Part shown: positions 51,977-59,879 of the stretch, piece after piece
How the letters are laid out: every line of letters begins with the position of its first letter
Position numbering within the stretch: position 1 is the first letter of the stretch
Origin: Rhodospirillales bacterium
GTDB lineage: Bacteria > Pseudomonadota > Alphaproteobacteria > TMED109
Length of the DNA: 64,000 bases
Assembly (NCBI GenBank): GCA_028824295.1
Contig: JAPPED010000015.1
Location: forward strand, 62,001-126,000
Reading direction: 5' to 3'
The notes under the pieces: model-generated
The model's database searches: none
Seen by the model: the letters and a program-made list of their open reading frames with translations, nothing else
What the model was told of the DNA's origin: nothing
Translations under genes and position numbers: made by a program

Positions 51977-53143
51977 ATGGACGCGCTGATGCCCACTTAC
52001 GCCCGGCTCGATCTGGCCTTCGAGCGGGGCGAGGGTCCGTATCTCTTCACGACCGACGGTACGCGTTACCTGGACTTTGGTACCGGCATCGCCGTGACTG
52101 CCCTCGGCCACGCCCACCCGAAGCTGGTTGCGGTCCTGGCGGAGCAGGCGGGCCGGCTGTGGCACACCTCGAACCTCTATCGGATCGGCCCGCAGGAGCG
52201 TCTCGCCACGCGACTGGTCGAGCACTCGTTTGCCGATCGGGTGTTCTTCTGCAACTCGGGTGCCGAGGCCTCGGAAGGCGTGATCAAGACCGTGCGGCGG
52301 TTCCACTACCACCACGGCAATTCCGAGCGTGCCGAGGTGATCGTGACGGACGGGGCATTCCACGGGCGCACGCTGGCGGGCCTGGCGGCGGGCGGCAACG
52401 AGGCCCACCGCGCGGGGTTCACGCCGCTCGCGGCAGGGTTCGTGCGGGTTCCCTACGGCGATCTCGAAGCCACCCGGGCCGCTGTCACCGATCGGACCGC
52501 AGCAGTGTTTGTCGAGCCCCTGCAGGGCGAGTCCGGCATTGTGACCGCGCCGCAGGGCTATCTCGCCGGACTGCGCAGCCTGTGCGACGAGCACGGCATC
52601 CTGCTGGCCCTGGACGAGGTCCAGACCGGGGTCGGGCGGACCGGCCGGTTCCTGGCCTGCGAATGGGAGGAGGTCGCGCCCGATGTCGCCGGTCTCGCCA
52701 AGGGCCTCGGCAGCGGTTTCCCGATTGGAGCCGTCCTGGCGACGGAGCGGGCAGCGGTCGGCATGGTGCCCGGCACGCACGGGTCCACGTTCGGCGGGAA
52801 CTTCCTCGCGAGTGCGGTCGCGGATGCCGTGGTTGAGGAGATCCTGGCACCGGGATTTCTTGCCGGTGTCGAGCAGGCGGGCGTCCGCCTGCGTGATGGA
52901 TTGGAGCAGCTGCGGAATCAGCACCCGGGGGTGATCTCGGAAGTACGGGGCCGTGGCCTGATGCTTGGCATGACGGCAGCGGTACCAGCGGCGGATCTCT
53001 ATTCCCGCTTCCGCGAGCACCGGTTGCTGACGGTTCCGGCGGGCGGGGACACCGTGCGGATGTTGCCGCCGCTCAACATCGAGAACGCCCATGTGGACGA
53101 GGCGTTGACCGTAACGGAAGCCGTATTTCGCACGTTCCGGTGA
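51977..53143 (+). CDS. argD: acetylornithine/succinyldiaminopimelate-type aminotransferase
   Basis: This 388-aa PLP enzyme has YLDFGTGIAVTALGHAHP, FCNSGAEASEG and DGAFHGRTLAGLAA. LALDEVQTGVGRTG supplies the PLP Asp region and GLAKGLGSGFPIGA the Schiff-base Lys. Directly before argF, it fits ArgD in arginine synthesis. I use the ATG at 51977. The gap to argF is 19 nt. Confidence 0.93.
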   Translation: MDALMPTYARLDLAFERGEGPYLFTTDGTRYLDFGTGIAVTALGHAHPKLVAVLAEQAGRLWHTSNLYRIGPQERLATRLVEHSFADRVFFCNSGAEASEGVIKTVRRFHYHHGNSERAEVIVTDGAFHGRTLAGLAAGGNEAHRAGFTPLAAGFVRVPYGDLEATRAAVTDRTAAVFVEPLQGESGIVTAPQGYLAGLRSLCDEHGILLALDEVQTGVGRTGRFLACEWEEVAPDVAGLAKGLGSGFPIGAVLATERAAVGMVPGTHGSTFGGNFLASAVADAVVEEILAPGFLAGVEQAGVRLRDGLEQLRNQHPGVISEVRGRGLMLGMTAAVPAADLYSRFREHRLLTVPAGGDTVRMLPPLNIENAHVDEALTVTEAVFRTFR

Positions 53144-53162
53144 GCGGCGGCGGGCCGGCACG

Positions 53163-54092
53163 ATGAACCAACCTCGACACTTCCTTGACCTCGACCGTCT
53201 GAATGGTGCCCTGCTGGGACGGCTGCTCGATCGGGCCAGCGCCTACAAGCGGAACCGCGCCGCCCTGCGGGCGGAGCCCGGCGCGGGTCGCGGGCGGACG
53301 CTGGCCATGCTGTTCGAGAAACCGTCCACGCGGACACGGGTGTCATTCGAGGTGGCGATGAACGAGCTGGGCGGCCGGGCGCTCACCCTCGACCGGCAGG
53401 GGACCCAGATCGGCCGGGGCGAGAGCCTTGCTGACACTGCTCGCGTGCTGTCGCGTTACGCGGACGTGGCGCTGCTGCGAACCGGTTCGCACGACCAGCT
53501 GGAAGAGTTTGCCCGACATGCCGAGATTCCGGTGATCAACGGCCTGACCGACCGGAGCCACCCATGCCAGGTCATGGCTGATCTGCTGACCCTCAGGGAT
53601 CGGTTCGGCTCGCTGGAAGGCCGGCACGTGGCCTGGATCGGCGACGGCAACAACGTGGCCAACTCGTGGATTCACGCGGCGATACAGCTTGGCGTGCGGC
53701 TGCGGGTTGCGTGTCCCCCCTCCCGGCAGCCGCCGGCCGATCTGGTGAGTCGGGCGGTCGAGTCGGGATACGTGGACCTGTTGGACGAGCCGGCCGCGGC
53801 AGCGCGAGGGGCCTCGGCATTGGTGACCGACACCTGGAAATCCATGGCCGCGGACCCGTCGGTGGACGGTTTGGCGGACCAGCAGGCAGTGTTCCGCCCC
53901 TTCCAGGTGAACCAGTCGCTGATGGATGCCGCGGCGCCGGGAGCCGTGTTCATGCATTGCCTGCCGGCCTATCGCGGCGAGGAGGTCACCGCGGAAGTGA
54001 TTGACGGTCCGGATTCGGCGGTCTGGGACGAAGCGGAGAATCGCCTGCACGTGCAGAAGGCCATCCTCGAGTGGTGCCTTGCCGAGAGCTGA
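53163..54092 (+). CDS. argF: ornithine carbamoyltransferase
   Basis: This 309-aa enzyme makes citrulline from ornithine and carbamoyl phosphate. FEKPSTRTRVSFE and DRSHPCQVMADLLTL bind carbamoyl phosphate, and FMHCLPAYRGEEV carries the ornithine-side HCLP motif. It forms an argD-argF operon. In many alphaproteobacteria hslO follows here; instead a convergent nitroreductase gene is found. Confidence 0.95.
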   Translation: MNQPRHFLDLDRLNGALLGRLLDRASAYKRNRAALRAEPGAGRGRTLAMLFEKPSTRTRVSFEVAMNELGGRALTLDRQGTQIGRGESLADTARVLSRYADVALLRTGSHDQLEEFARHAEIPVINGLTDRSHPCQVMADLLTLRDRFGSLEGRHVAWIGDGNNVANSWIHAAIQLGVRLRVACPPSRQPPADLVSRAVESGYVDLLDEPAAAARGASALVTDTWKSMAADPSVDGLADQQAVFRPFQVNQSLMDAAAPGAVFMHCLPAYRGEEVTAEVIDGPDSAVWDEAENRLHVQKAILEWCLAES

Positions 54093-54131
54093 TTTCGGGA
54101 CCCGACCCCGAGCGCCTAGCCGTTCGCGCTT

Positions 54132-54815
54132 TCAGACGTAGGTCACCACTTCGGCAAGCGGCTTTCGACCGATGGCGGGTACCGTCGCGTTCCGGTCGGG
54201 GTAACCCACCACCAGCAACAGGAACGGGCGTTCGGATGACTTCGGGCGGCCCAGAATATCGTTCAGGAACTTCATGGGACTCGGCGTGTGGGTCAGCGTC
54301 GCCAATCCGGCGACGTGCAGTGCCGCGATCAGCATCCCGGTCGCCAGCCCGACCGATTCCAGCGGGTAGTAGTGCTTCACTCTTCGGCCGTCGGCCAGAC
54401 GGCCGTACTTCTGGGCGAAGATCGCGATCAGATAGGGTGCACGCTCAAGGAACGGCTTGTGTTCGTCGGTGCCGAGCGGGGCCAGGGCGTCCAGCCATTC
54501 CTGCGGTGCCCGATGCCGGTAGAAGTGGCGCTCCTCCTCCTCGGCCGCCTGCCTGATCCGGCGCTTCGTTTCCGGATCGCTGACGACGACGAAGTGCCAC
54601 GGCTGGAGGTTGGCGCCGCTCGGCGCCGTCGTCGCCGTGCGCAGGCAGTTCTCGATCACCTCCCTCGGGACGGGGCGGTTCGAGAAATGCCGAACCGTGC
54701 GCCGTTTCTTCAGCTCCAGATGGAACTGGTGCGCCCGTTGCATCATCTCGGCTTCGGGATACTCCCGATAGTCGAGGAGCGGAACAAAGGGATTCTTGTC
54801 CATCTCGTCACGCAT
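54132..54815 (-). CDS. nitroreductase family flavoprotein (IYD/BluB-like)
   Basis: This 227-aa FMN enzyme has [43 protein letters not shown], which carries the FMN-binding residues, and a long [20 protein letters not shown] lid. The combination resembles iodotyrosine deiodinase and BluB homologues more than classical nitroreductases. The substrate is unknown; a halo-phenol or similar aromatic is possible. Starts at 54815 and 54803 (MDKNPFVPL) are both plausible; AGGA precedes the first. Confidence 0.85.
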   Translation of the reverse strand: MRDEMDKNPFVPLLDYREYPEAEMMQRAHQFHLELKKRRTVRHFSNRPVPREVIENCLRTATTAPSGANLQPWHFVVVSDPETKRRIRQAAEEEERHFYRHRAPQEWLDALAPLGTDEHKPFLERAPYLIAIFAQKYGRLADGRRVKHYYPLESVGLATGMLIAALHVAGLATLTHTPSPMKFLNDILGRPKSSERPFLLLVVGYPDRNATVPAIGRKPLAEVVTYV

Positions 54816-54992
54816 CCGTCCTGAAACCAGTCTCGCGCGCACATCCAGGCCGGTTCAGCCGGCAGGGGGTCACGCCAGTCCGCGCCGGCGGGTCACCGGT
54901 CTCCGAGGCACGAATTCTCCTTGTGGGGCTTCCTTGTAGGCCCGCGGCCTGGTGCGGCGCCCGGTCGGGCCACCTGATGAGCGCTGCAGCCG

Positions 54993-55907
54993 CTACACGG
55001 GGTCCCAACTGAACACGTCAGCGGTGCGATCGAGCGGATAGAAGTCGGGCTGCAGCGCGGGGAAGGCATGCTCGACCACGGCTTCCGGAGACCAGCCCGA
55101 GCCCTCGTGGATGCCTCGGAGCGGGCGGGACTGGCCGAGCAGGAAGATCTCGTTGCTGCGGACGCCGAAGATCTGGCCGGTCACGTGCGCGGCGCGATCC
55201 GAGCAGAGCGCGACCGCGACCGGCGCGATCTTGTCGGGGGTCATCTGCTTGAGCTTCTCGATACGGGCGCGTGCGGCGTCGTCTGCTGCCGGGATGGTCC
55301 CGATCATCCGGCTCCACGCGAAGGGAGCGATGCAGTTGGACCGCACGTTGAACCGCGTCATGTCGAGCGCAAGGGACTTCGAGAGACCGACGATTCCAAG
55401 CTTGGCTGCAGCGTAGTTCGCCTGTCCGACGTTGCCGACCAGGCCCGACGTTGAGGTCATGTGCACGAAGCACCCTGATTCCTGAGCCCGGAACCGGGTC
55501 GCGGCTGCCCTCGCCACGTTGAAGCTCCCCTTGAGGTGGACGTCGATCACCGCGTCCCAGTCGTCCTCGGTCATCTTGTGGAAGATGGCGTCCCGAAGGA
55601 TCCCGGCGTTGTTCACGACGATGTCGATCCGTCCGTACCGATCGATCGCCTGCGTGACCATGCCTTCCGCGGCGGCAAACTCGGTCACGCTGTCAAAATT
55701 GGCTTCCGCGGCGCCTCCCGCCGAGCGGATCGTCTCCACCGTCGCGAGAGCGTGCGCCTGGTCCTGGCCTTCGCCCGATGTTGCGCCGCCCGGATCGTTC
55801 ACGACGACGCTCGCGCCATGCGCGGCCATCAGCTTGGCGATTTCGGCACCGATTCCGCGCCCCGCCCCCGTCACCAGGGCCACTTTTCCAGCAAGAAGTT
55901 CAGTCAT
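54993..55907 (-). CDS. SDR family dehydrogenase (3-hydroxyacyl-CoA dehydrogenase-like)
   Basis: This 304-aa SDR has LVTGAGRGIGAEIAKLMAAHGASVVVNDPGG, NNAGILRD and NYAAAKLGIVGLSKSLA, with the Tyr-Lys pair. The insert and C-terminal extension (SNEIFLLGQSRPLRGIHEG) match the peroxisomal multifunctional type 2-like subgroup that oxidises 3-hydroxyacyl-CoA or steroid-like alcohols. The ATG at 55907 gives the family N-terminus. It stands alone. Confidence 0.87.
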   Translation of the reverse strand: MTELLAGKVALVTGAGRGIGAEIAKLMAAHGASVVVNDPGGATSGEGQDQAHALATVETIRSAGGAAEANFDSVTEFAAAEGMVTQAIDRYGRIDIVVNNAGILRDAIFHKMTEDDWDAVIDVHLKGSFNVARAAATRFRAQESGCFVHMTSTSGLVGNVGQANYAAAKLGIVGLSKSLALDMTRFNVRSNCIAPFAWSRMIGTIPAADDAARARIEKLKQMTPDKIAPVAVALCSDRAAHVTGQIFGVRSNEIFLLGQSRPLRGIHEGSGWSPEAVVEHAFPALQPDFYPLDRTADVFSWDPV

Positions 55908-56197
55908 GGTGCCGTTTCCGATATGCGTCGTAGGCGTCAACTGCGGAAGCCCGGAAGATCAACGATTGTGCAGCCTTCCGCCGCGAAGGGAATCCCCTCG
56001 CAGCATGCCGGAGTACCGGCCCCGAGCATGCGCACGCCGCAATGCCCGGTCGTGTTCACGGAATCCGGTCCGGCAAATGTGGGGACCGGCGCCAGCAATA
56101 CCGGACGCGGGCACGAATGGAACAGGCGCGGTCAATGCTCACGCGGGTGCGCAGGCGACCCTCCTGTCAACGCAGCATTGGGCCAGGGTGTGCCCTG

Positions 56198-56611
56198 CTA
56201 GCGGTCGGCGGGCGTGTCCAGTCCCGCGGCACGGGCGGCCGTACCAAGGGCTTGGTCCAGCGTGGCGAGAGGCAACTGTCGGCGTAGCGCCAGTTCAAGG
56301 TAGATCGCGTCATAGACGGTCAGGTCGTAGGAGTGGGCAAGGCGAAGTGCACCCCCCCACACACGCGAAACCGAGAAAGTGTCGACCTCGATGGGCAGGG
56401 CTTCAAGGTGGGCGCATAGCTCCTCCCAACTCTCAACGCCGATGCGCCTCCTCTTGGTTGCGGCGAGTAGGACACTTCCCACCTCTATCGCCCATAGCGA
56501 CGGGACGACTGCCCGGTCGTCCTCCAGCAGGTCTCGTAGTCGGGCCGTGGCTTCGGTGGCTTCGTCAGGGAATACCCACGCCATGGTGACCGAACAGTCG
56601 GGGACGAACAC
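56198..56611 (-). CDS. vapC: PIN domain ribonuclease toxin (VapC family)
   Basis: This 137-aa protein is a PIN-fold endoribonuclease. The acidic residues of the active site are visible in VPDCSVTMAWVF, WAIEVGSVLL, YDAIYLELAL and LATLDQAL. I use the GTG at 56611, 4 nt after the antitoxin stop; the frame is open upstream through the antitoxin gene. It forms a toxin-antitoxin pair with the Phd-like gene. Confidence 0.87.
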   Translation of the reverse strand: MFVPDCSVTMAWVFPDEATEATARLRDLLEDDRAVVPSLWAIEVGSVLLAATKRRRIGVESWEELCAHLEALPIEVDTFSVSRVWGGALRLAHSYDLTVYDAIYLELALRRQLPLATLDQALGTAARAAGLDTPADR

Positions 56612-56615
56612 GGGA

Positions 56616-56858
56616 TCAGTACCTGCGGCCTTCTTCGAGTAGCGCGCGAACGGATAGGCCACCAAGACTGTGCGTGTCCTGAAACGCCTTCAGACCGGCA
56701 ATTGCCGCCCGCACCTTGCCGGAATCATGAGGCTGGAACGGGATCAGTTCGGCGACAGCGCGATTGTGTCTCGTGATGACGAACCGTTCGCCGTTTGCCA
56801 CGCGGCGCAACAGCTTGGGAAGGTGGGTCTTGGCCTCGAACGCGCCAATCGTGGGCAT
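56616..56858 (-). CDS. Phd/YefM family antitoxin
   Basis: This 80-aa protein begins MPTIGAFEAKTHLPKLLRRVANGERFVITRHNRAVAELIP, the Phd/YefM N-terminal DNA-binding and dimer fold. The C-terminal part (HSLGGLSVRALLEEGRRY) should wrap the VapC toxin. The ATG follows GGAG by 9 nt. Repeated AACTAGTCTA sequences just upstream are the likely operator for autoregulation. Confidence 0.88.
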   Translation of the reverse strand: MPTIGAFEAKTHLPKLLRRVANGERFVITRHNRAVAELIPFQPHDSGKVRAAIAGLKAFQDTHSLGGLSVRALLEEGRRY

Positions 56859-56885
56859 CGTGTGAACTCCGGGCAGGCTCTGTTC

Positions 56886-56906
56886 AACTAGTCTATAACT
56901 AGTCTA
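56886..56906. promoter_or_regulatory. operator-like direct repeat upstream of phd-vapC
   Basis: AACTAGTCTA occurs twice with an 11-bp period, and each copy contains the palindrome ACTAGT. On the minus strand the junction gives TTATAG, a possible -10 box. The position, 28-48 bp before the antitoxin start, suits binding of Phd or the Phd-VapC complex. Confidence 0.6.
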
Positions 56907-57024
56907 ATTCACTGTCTGGTTCAACGTTGCGTTGTGTTCGTCCTGGGCCGACAACCGGTTGCCGTCAGCGGTGCTGCCGTTAATCGATCCAAGGGGGCCG
57001 GTCCCCAAGCGGCAGCAGCCGGGG

Positions 57025-58644
57025 CTAGGAAGCGGGTGTTGCGGCTGCGTCGGACGGACGCCTGCCGGTGGTGACCGCTTCGATCAGCGTAACCGTCTCG
57101 GCAATGCCGTAGAGCGCGATGAAGGAACCCATCCTCGGGCCGCGACTCTGGCCGAGCAGGGTCTCGTAGAGCGCCTTGAACCAAATCTTCGGCTCGTCGA
57201 ACCCGTTGGCCCGCCCGACCTTGAAGATGGTGCCCTGGAGCGTCTCGCCGTCGACGTCCGGAGGGAGGGCGCGGAGGGCCTCGGCCAGTGCCAGCAGGGC
57301 GGTGCGTTCTGGCGCGGTGGCTGGCCGGTACCGCTTTTGGGGACGCACCCGGTCCTGGTAGTAGCGGACGGCGAGGGCGACCAGCTGGTCAAGCGCAGGT
57401 TCCGTCGCGGGCGTCGCGGCCGGGAGATAACGCTCGATGAATCCCCAGAGGACCGAGGCGTCCTCGGCATTGCAGGCGCTGGCGAGATTGAGCAGCATCC
57501 CGAACGCCAGCGGCACGGTCCGGGTGCGCGCCGGCCGGCCGCCGTGGATGTGCCACACTGGATTTTCCAGCAGTTCTGCAGAATCGCCTTCCTGACCCCG
57601 TTCGGCGAACTGCTTGAGGTGGCGTTCGTAGTCATCGACATGCCGGGGGATCACGTCGAAGTGAAGCCGCTTGGCCCGGCCGGGCTGGTGATACATGAAG
57701 AGCGAGAGACTGTCCTCGGTGCCGTACGTCAGCCATTCCTCGAGCGTCAGACCGTTGCCGATCTTCTTCGAGATTTTCTCCCCGCGCTCGTCGAGGAAGA
57801 GCTCGTACGTCATGTTCGCCGGCGGCCGGGCGCCAAGCACGCGGGCGATCTGCGCCCCGAGTTCGTACGACGAGATCAGGTCCTTGCCGTTCATCTCGTA
57901 GTCCACGTCGAGCGCCACCCAGCGCATCGCCCAGTCCGGCTTCCACTGCAGCTTGCAGCGTCCCCCCGTCACGGGCGTCTCGACTTCCGTCCCGTCGTCG
58001 CCCCGGTAGGTGATCGTGCCGGCATCGGGATTTCGGGCGAGTACGGGGGCCTGGAGGACCCGGCCGGTCGTCGGGCAGACCGGCAGGAACGGGCTGTAGG
58101 TCGCGCGCCGCTCGCGCCCCAGCGTGGGGAGGATGATCTCGGTGATTTCGTCGTAGTGCCGAAGCACCATGAGCAGCGTCTCGTCGAAGACGCCGCTGCG
58201 GTAGCAGTGCGTGGAGCTTCGAAACTCGTAGTCGAACCCGAACCGGTCGAGGAAGGTGCAGAGCTGGGTGTTGTTGTGTTCGGCGAAGCTCTTGTGCTGG
58301 CCGAACGGGTCCGGAATGTCGCTCAGGGGGCGGCCGAGGTGCTCGGCGAGCATGGCCTGCTCGGGCACGTTGCTCGGCACGCTGCGCAGGCCGTCCATGT
58401 CGTCGGAGAATGCGATCAGCCGGGTCGGCATTTCGGTCAGGGTCTCGAAGGCGCGACGGACCATGGTCGTGCGGGCTACCTCGCCGAAGGTCCCGATGTG
58501 GGGCAGGCCCGAGGGTCCGAATCCCGTCTCGAACAGCACGTAGCCCTTCTCGGGCTGGCGGCCGCCGAGGCGCTTCGCCAATCGGCGCGCTTCGGCAAAC
58601 GGCCAGGCGCGGGCCTGTTCGGCGGCGGCGCGAAGCGTGGTCAC
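57025..58644 (-). CDS. lysK: lysyl-tRNA synthetase, class I
   Basis: This 539-aa class I enzyme has the HIGH-like GPSGLPHIGTFGEVART, the KMSKS-like GEKISKKIGNGLT and an alpha-helical C-terminal tRNA-binding part. Class I LysRS is found in archaea and many alphaproteobacteria in place of the usual class II LysS. The start is GTG at 58644, overlapping the stop of the ABC ATPase gene as GTGA. Confidence 0.94.
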   Translation of the reverse strand: MTTLRAAAEQARAWPFAEARRLAKRLGGRQPEKGYVLFETGFGPSGLPHIGTFGEVARTTMVRRAFETLTEMPTRLIAFSDDMDGLRSVPSNVPEQAMLAEHLGRPLSDIPDPFGQHKSFAEHNNTQLCTFLDRFGFDYEFRSSTHCYRSGVFDETLLMVLRHYDEITEIILPTLGRERRATYSPFLPVCPTTGRVLQAPVLARNPDAGTITYRGDDGTEVETPVTGGRCKLQWKPDWAMRWVALDVDYEMNGKDLISSYELGAQIARVLGARPPANMTYELFLDERGEKISKKIGNGLTLEEWLTYGTEDSLSLFMYHQPGRAKRLHFDVIPRHVDDYERHLKQFAERGQEGDSAELLENPVWHIHGGRPARTRTVPLAFGMLLNLASACNAEDASVLWGFIERYLPAATPATEPALDQLVALAVRYYQDRVRPQKRYRPATAPERTALLALAEALRALPPDVDGETLQGTIFKVGRANGFDEPKIWFKALYETLLGQSRGPRMGSFIALYGIAETVTLIEAVTTGRRPSDAAATPAS

Positions 58645-59630
58645 GGGTGGACTGCGTCGGGTCCGGGCTCGCGCGTCAAGGTCCGGAAGAGGTCTTCCAG
58701 GTTGGGCTCGCGAGTCGACAGGTCCTCGACCTGCAGTTCCGAATTGCGGATACGGCCCAGGAGGTCGACCGTCCGGGTTCGGGTCGGCTGATATCCGATC
58801 ACCACCGTGCGGTCGCCCTGGAGATAGGCGTCGAGATCGCTGAAGGCCGTCGGCACCTCGCTGCACGGCTCCGCCAGGTGGACCACCAGCTCCTTGCGGT
58901 CCAGCTCGGCCAGCATCTCGTCCATCGGTCCGTTCAGGATCACGGATCCCCGATTGATGATGGCGATCCGATCGCAGATGGCCTCGACTTCCTCGAAGTG
59001 GTGCGTCGTCAGCAGGATGGTCGCTCCGGCTTCGTTGATGTACCGAACCTCTTTCCACAGGAGCTCGCGCAATTCGACGTCGACCCCCGCAGTCGGCTCG
59101 TCAAGGATCACGATCGGTGGTCGATGCACCAGCGCTTTCGCCATCATCAGGCGGCGGCGCATGCCGCCCGACAGCGTACGCGAGTAGACGTCGGCCTTGT
59201 CGGCCAGCCCCACCATCTCCAGCAGCGCCTCGGTCTGACGCCGGCTTGGCGGGACCCCGTAGAGGCCGGCCTGCAACTCCAGCGTCTGCCGGGGCGAGAA
59301 GAACGGATCGAGGACGAGCTCCTGCGGCATGACGCCGATGGAGAGCCGGGCCTGTCGCCAGTCCGCGTCGAGGTCGTATCCGTTGATTTCAACCTGGCCG
59401 CCGCTCTTCACGACCAGCCCGGCCAAAATATTGATCAGCGTTGACTTTCCGGCGCCATTCGGACCCAACAGCCCGAAGATCGATCCCCTCGGGATTTCCA
59501 GACTGACGCCCCGGAGCGCCCGCATGGGCGGCTGGCCGGACCGGGCGCGGTACACTTTCTCTAGGCCGCTAATGCGGATAGCCGCCGCCGACGCGCCGGG
59601 CACGGAATCAGGACCGGGATCGTCTAGCAT
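58641..59630 (-). CDS. ABC-2 type transporter ATP-binding protein
   Basis: This 329-aa ATPase has Walker A GPNGAGKSTL, the Q-loop region IGVMPQELVLDPFFSP, signature LSGGMRRRLMMAKAL and Walker B VILDEPTAGVDVELR. The C-terminal REPNLEDLFRTLTRE is typical of drug/lipid exporters of the YadG type. I use the ATG at 59630, which follows AAGGGGA. No permease gene is adjacent; the permease gene at 51074-51895 may be its partner. Confidence 0.9.
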   Translation of the reverse strand: MLDDPGPDSVPGASAAAIRISGLEKVYRARSGQPPMRALRGVSLEIPRGSIFGLLGPNGAGKSTLINILAGLVVKSGGQVEINGYDLDADWRQARLSIGVMPQELVLDPFFSPRQTLELQAGLYGVPPSRRQTEALLEMVGLADKADVYSRTLSGGMRRRLMMAKALVHRPPIVILDEPTAGVDVELRELLWKEVRYINEAGATILLTTHHFEEVEAICDRIAIINRGSVILNGPMDEMLAELDRKELVVHLAEPCSEVPTAFSDLDAYLQGDRTVVIGYQPTRTRTVDLLGRIRNSELQVEDLSTREPNLEDLFRTLTREPGPDAVHP

Positions 59631-59708
59631 GGCCGTTCCCCTTTCCTTATCATCTAGCCCCGCGCGTGGCAACGACCTGGGCCGCACCGCGCTCAGGGGC
59701 CGCGTCCC

Positions 59709-59864
59709 ATGGCGTCTCCCGATACGGTCGAAGTTGATGAGGATCGGGTCGCCTGTGACGGCGGCGGCGCGGATGGTCATCCCCGCGTGTTCCTGTCGCT
59801 CCGGGCAGGGGAAGCGGTCGTGTGTCCGTACTGCGGACGACGCTTCGTGCGGCGCGCTGACTGA
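59709..59864 (+). CDS. small CHCC zinc-finger protein
   Basis: This 51-aa protein starts MASPDTVEVDEDRVACDGGG and has the CHCC pattern: Cys16, His24 (GHPRVFLSL), Cys38 and Cys41 (VVCPYCGRRFV). It matches the zinc-finger family related to the NDUFS6 C-terminal domain, common as short genes in alphaproteobacteria and implicated in respiratory complex I or iron-sulfur assembly. It is read in the same direction as polA, 15 nt ahead of it. Confidence 0.85.
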   Translation: MASPDTVEVDEDRVACDGGGADGHPRVFLSLRAGEAVVCPYCGRRFVRRAD

Positions 59865-59879
59865 CCTTCCCGTGCTGCC

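Noticed and set aside
51139-52836. 565-aa plus-strand open frame over the ABC permease and argD
   Set aside because: It runs through two well-supported genes in another frame and has no domain of its own.
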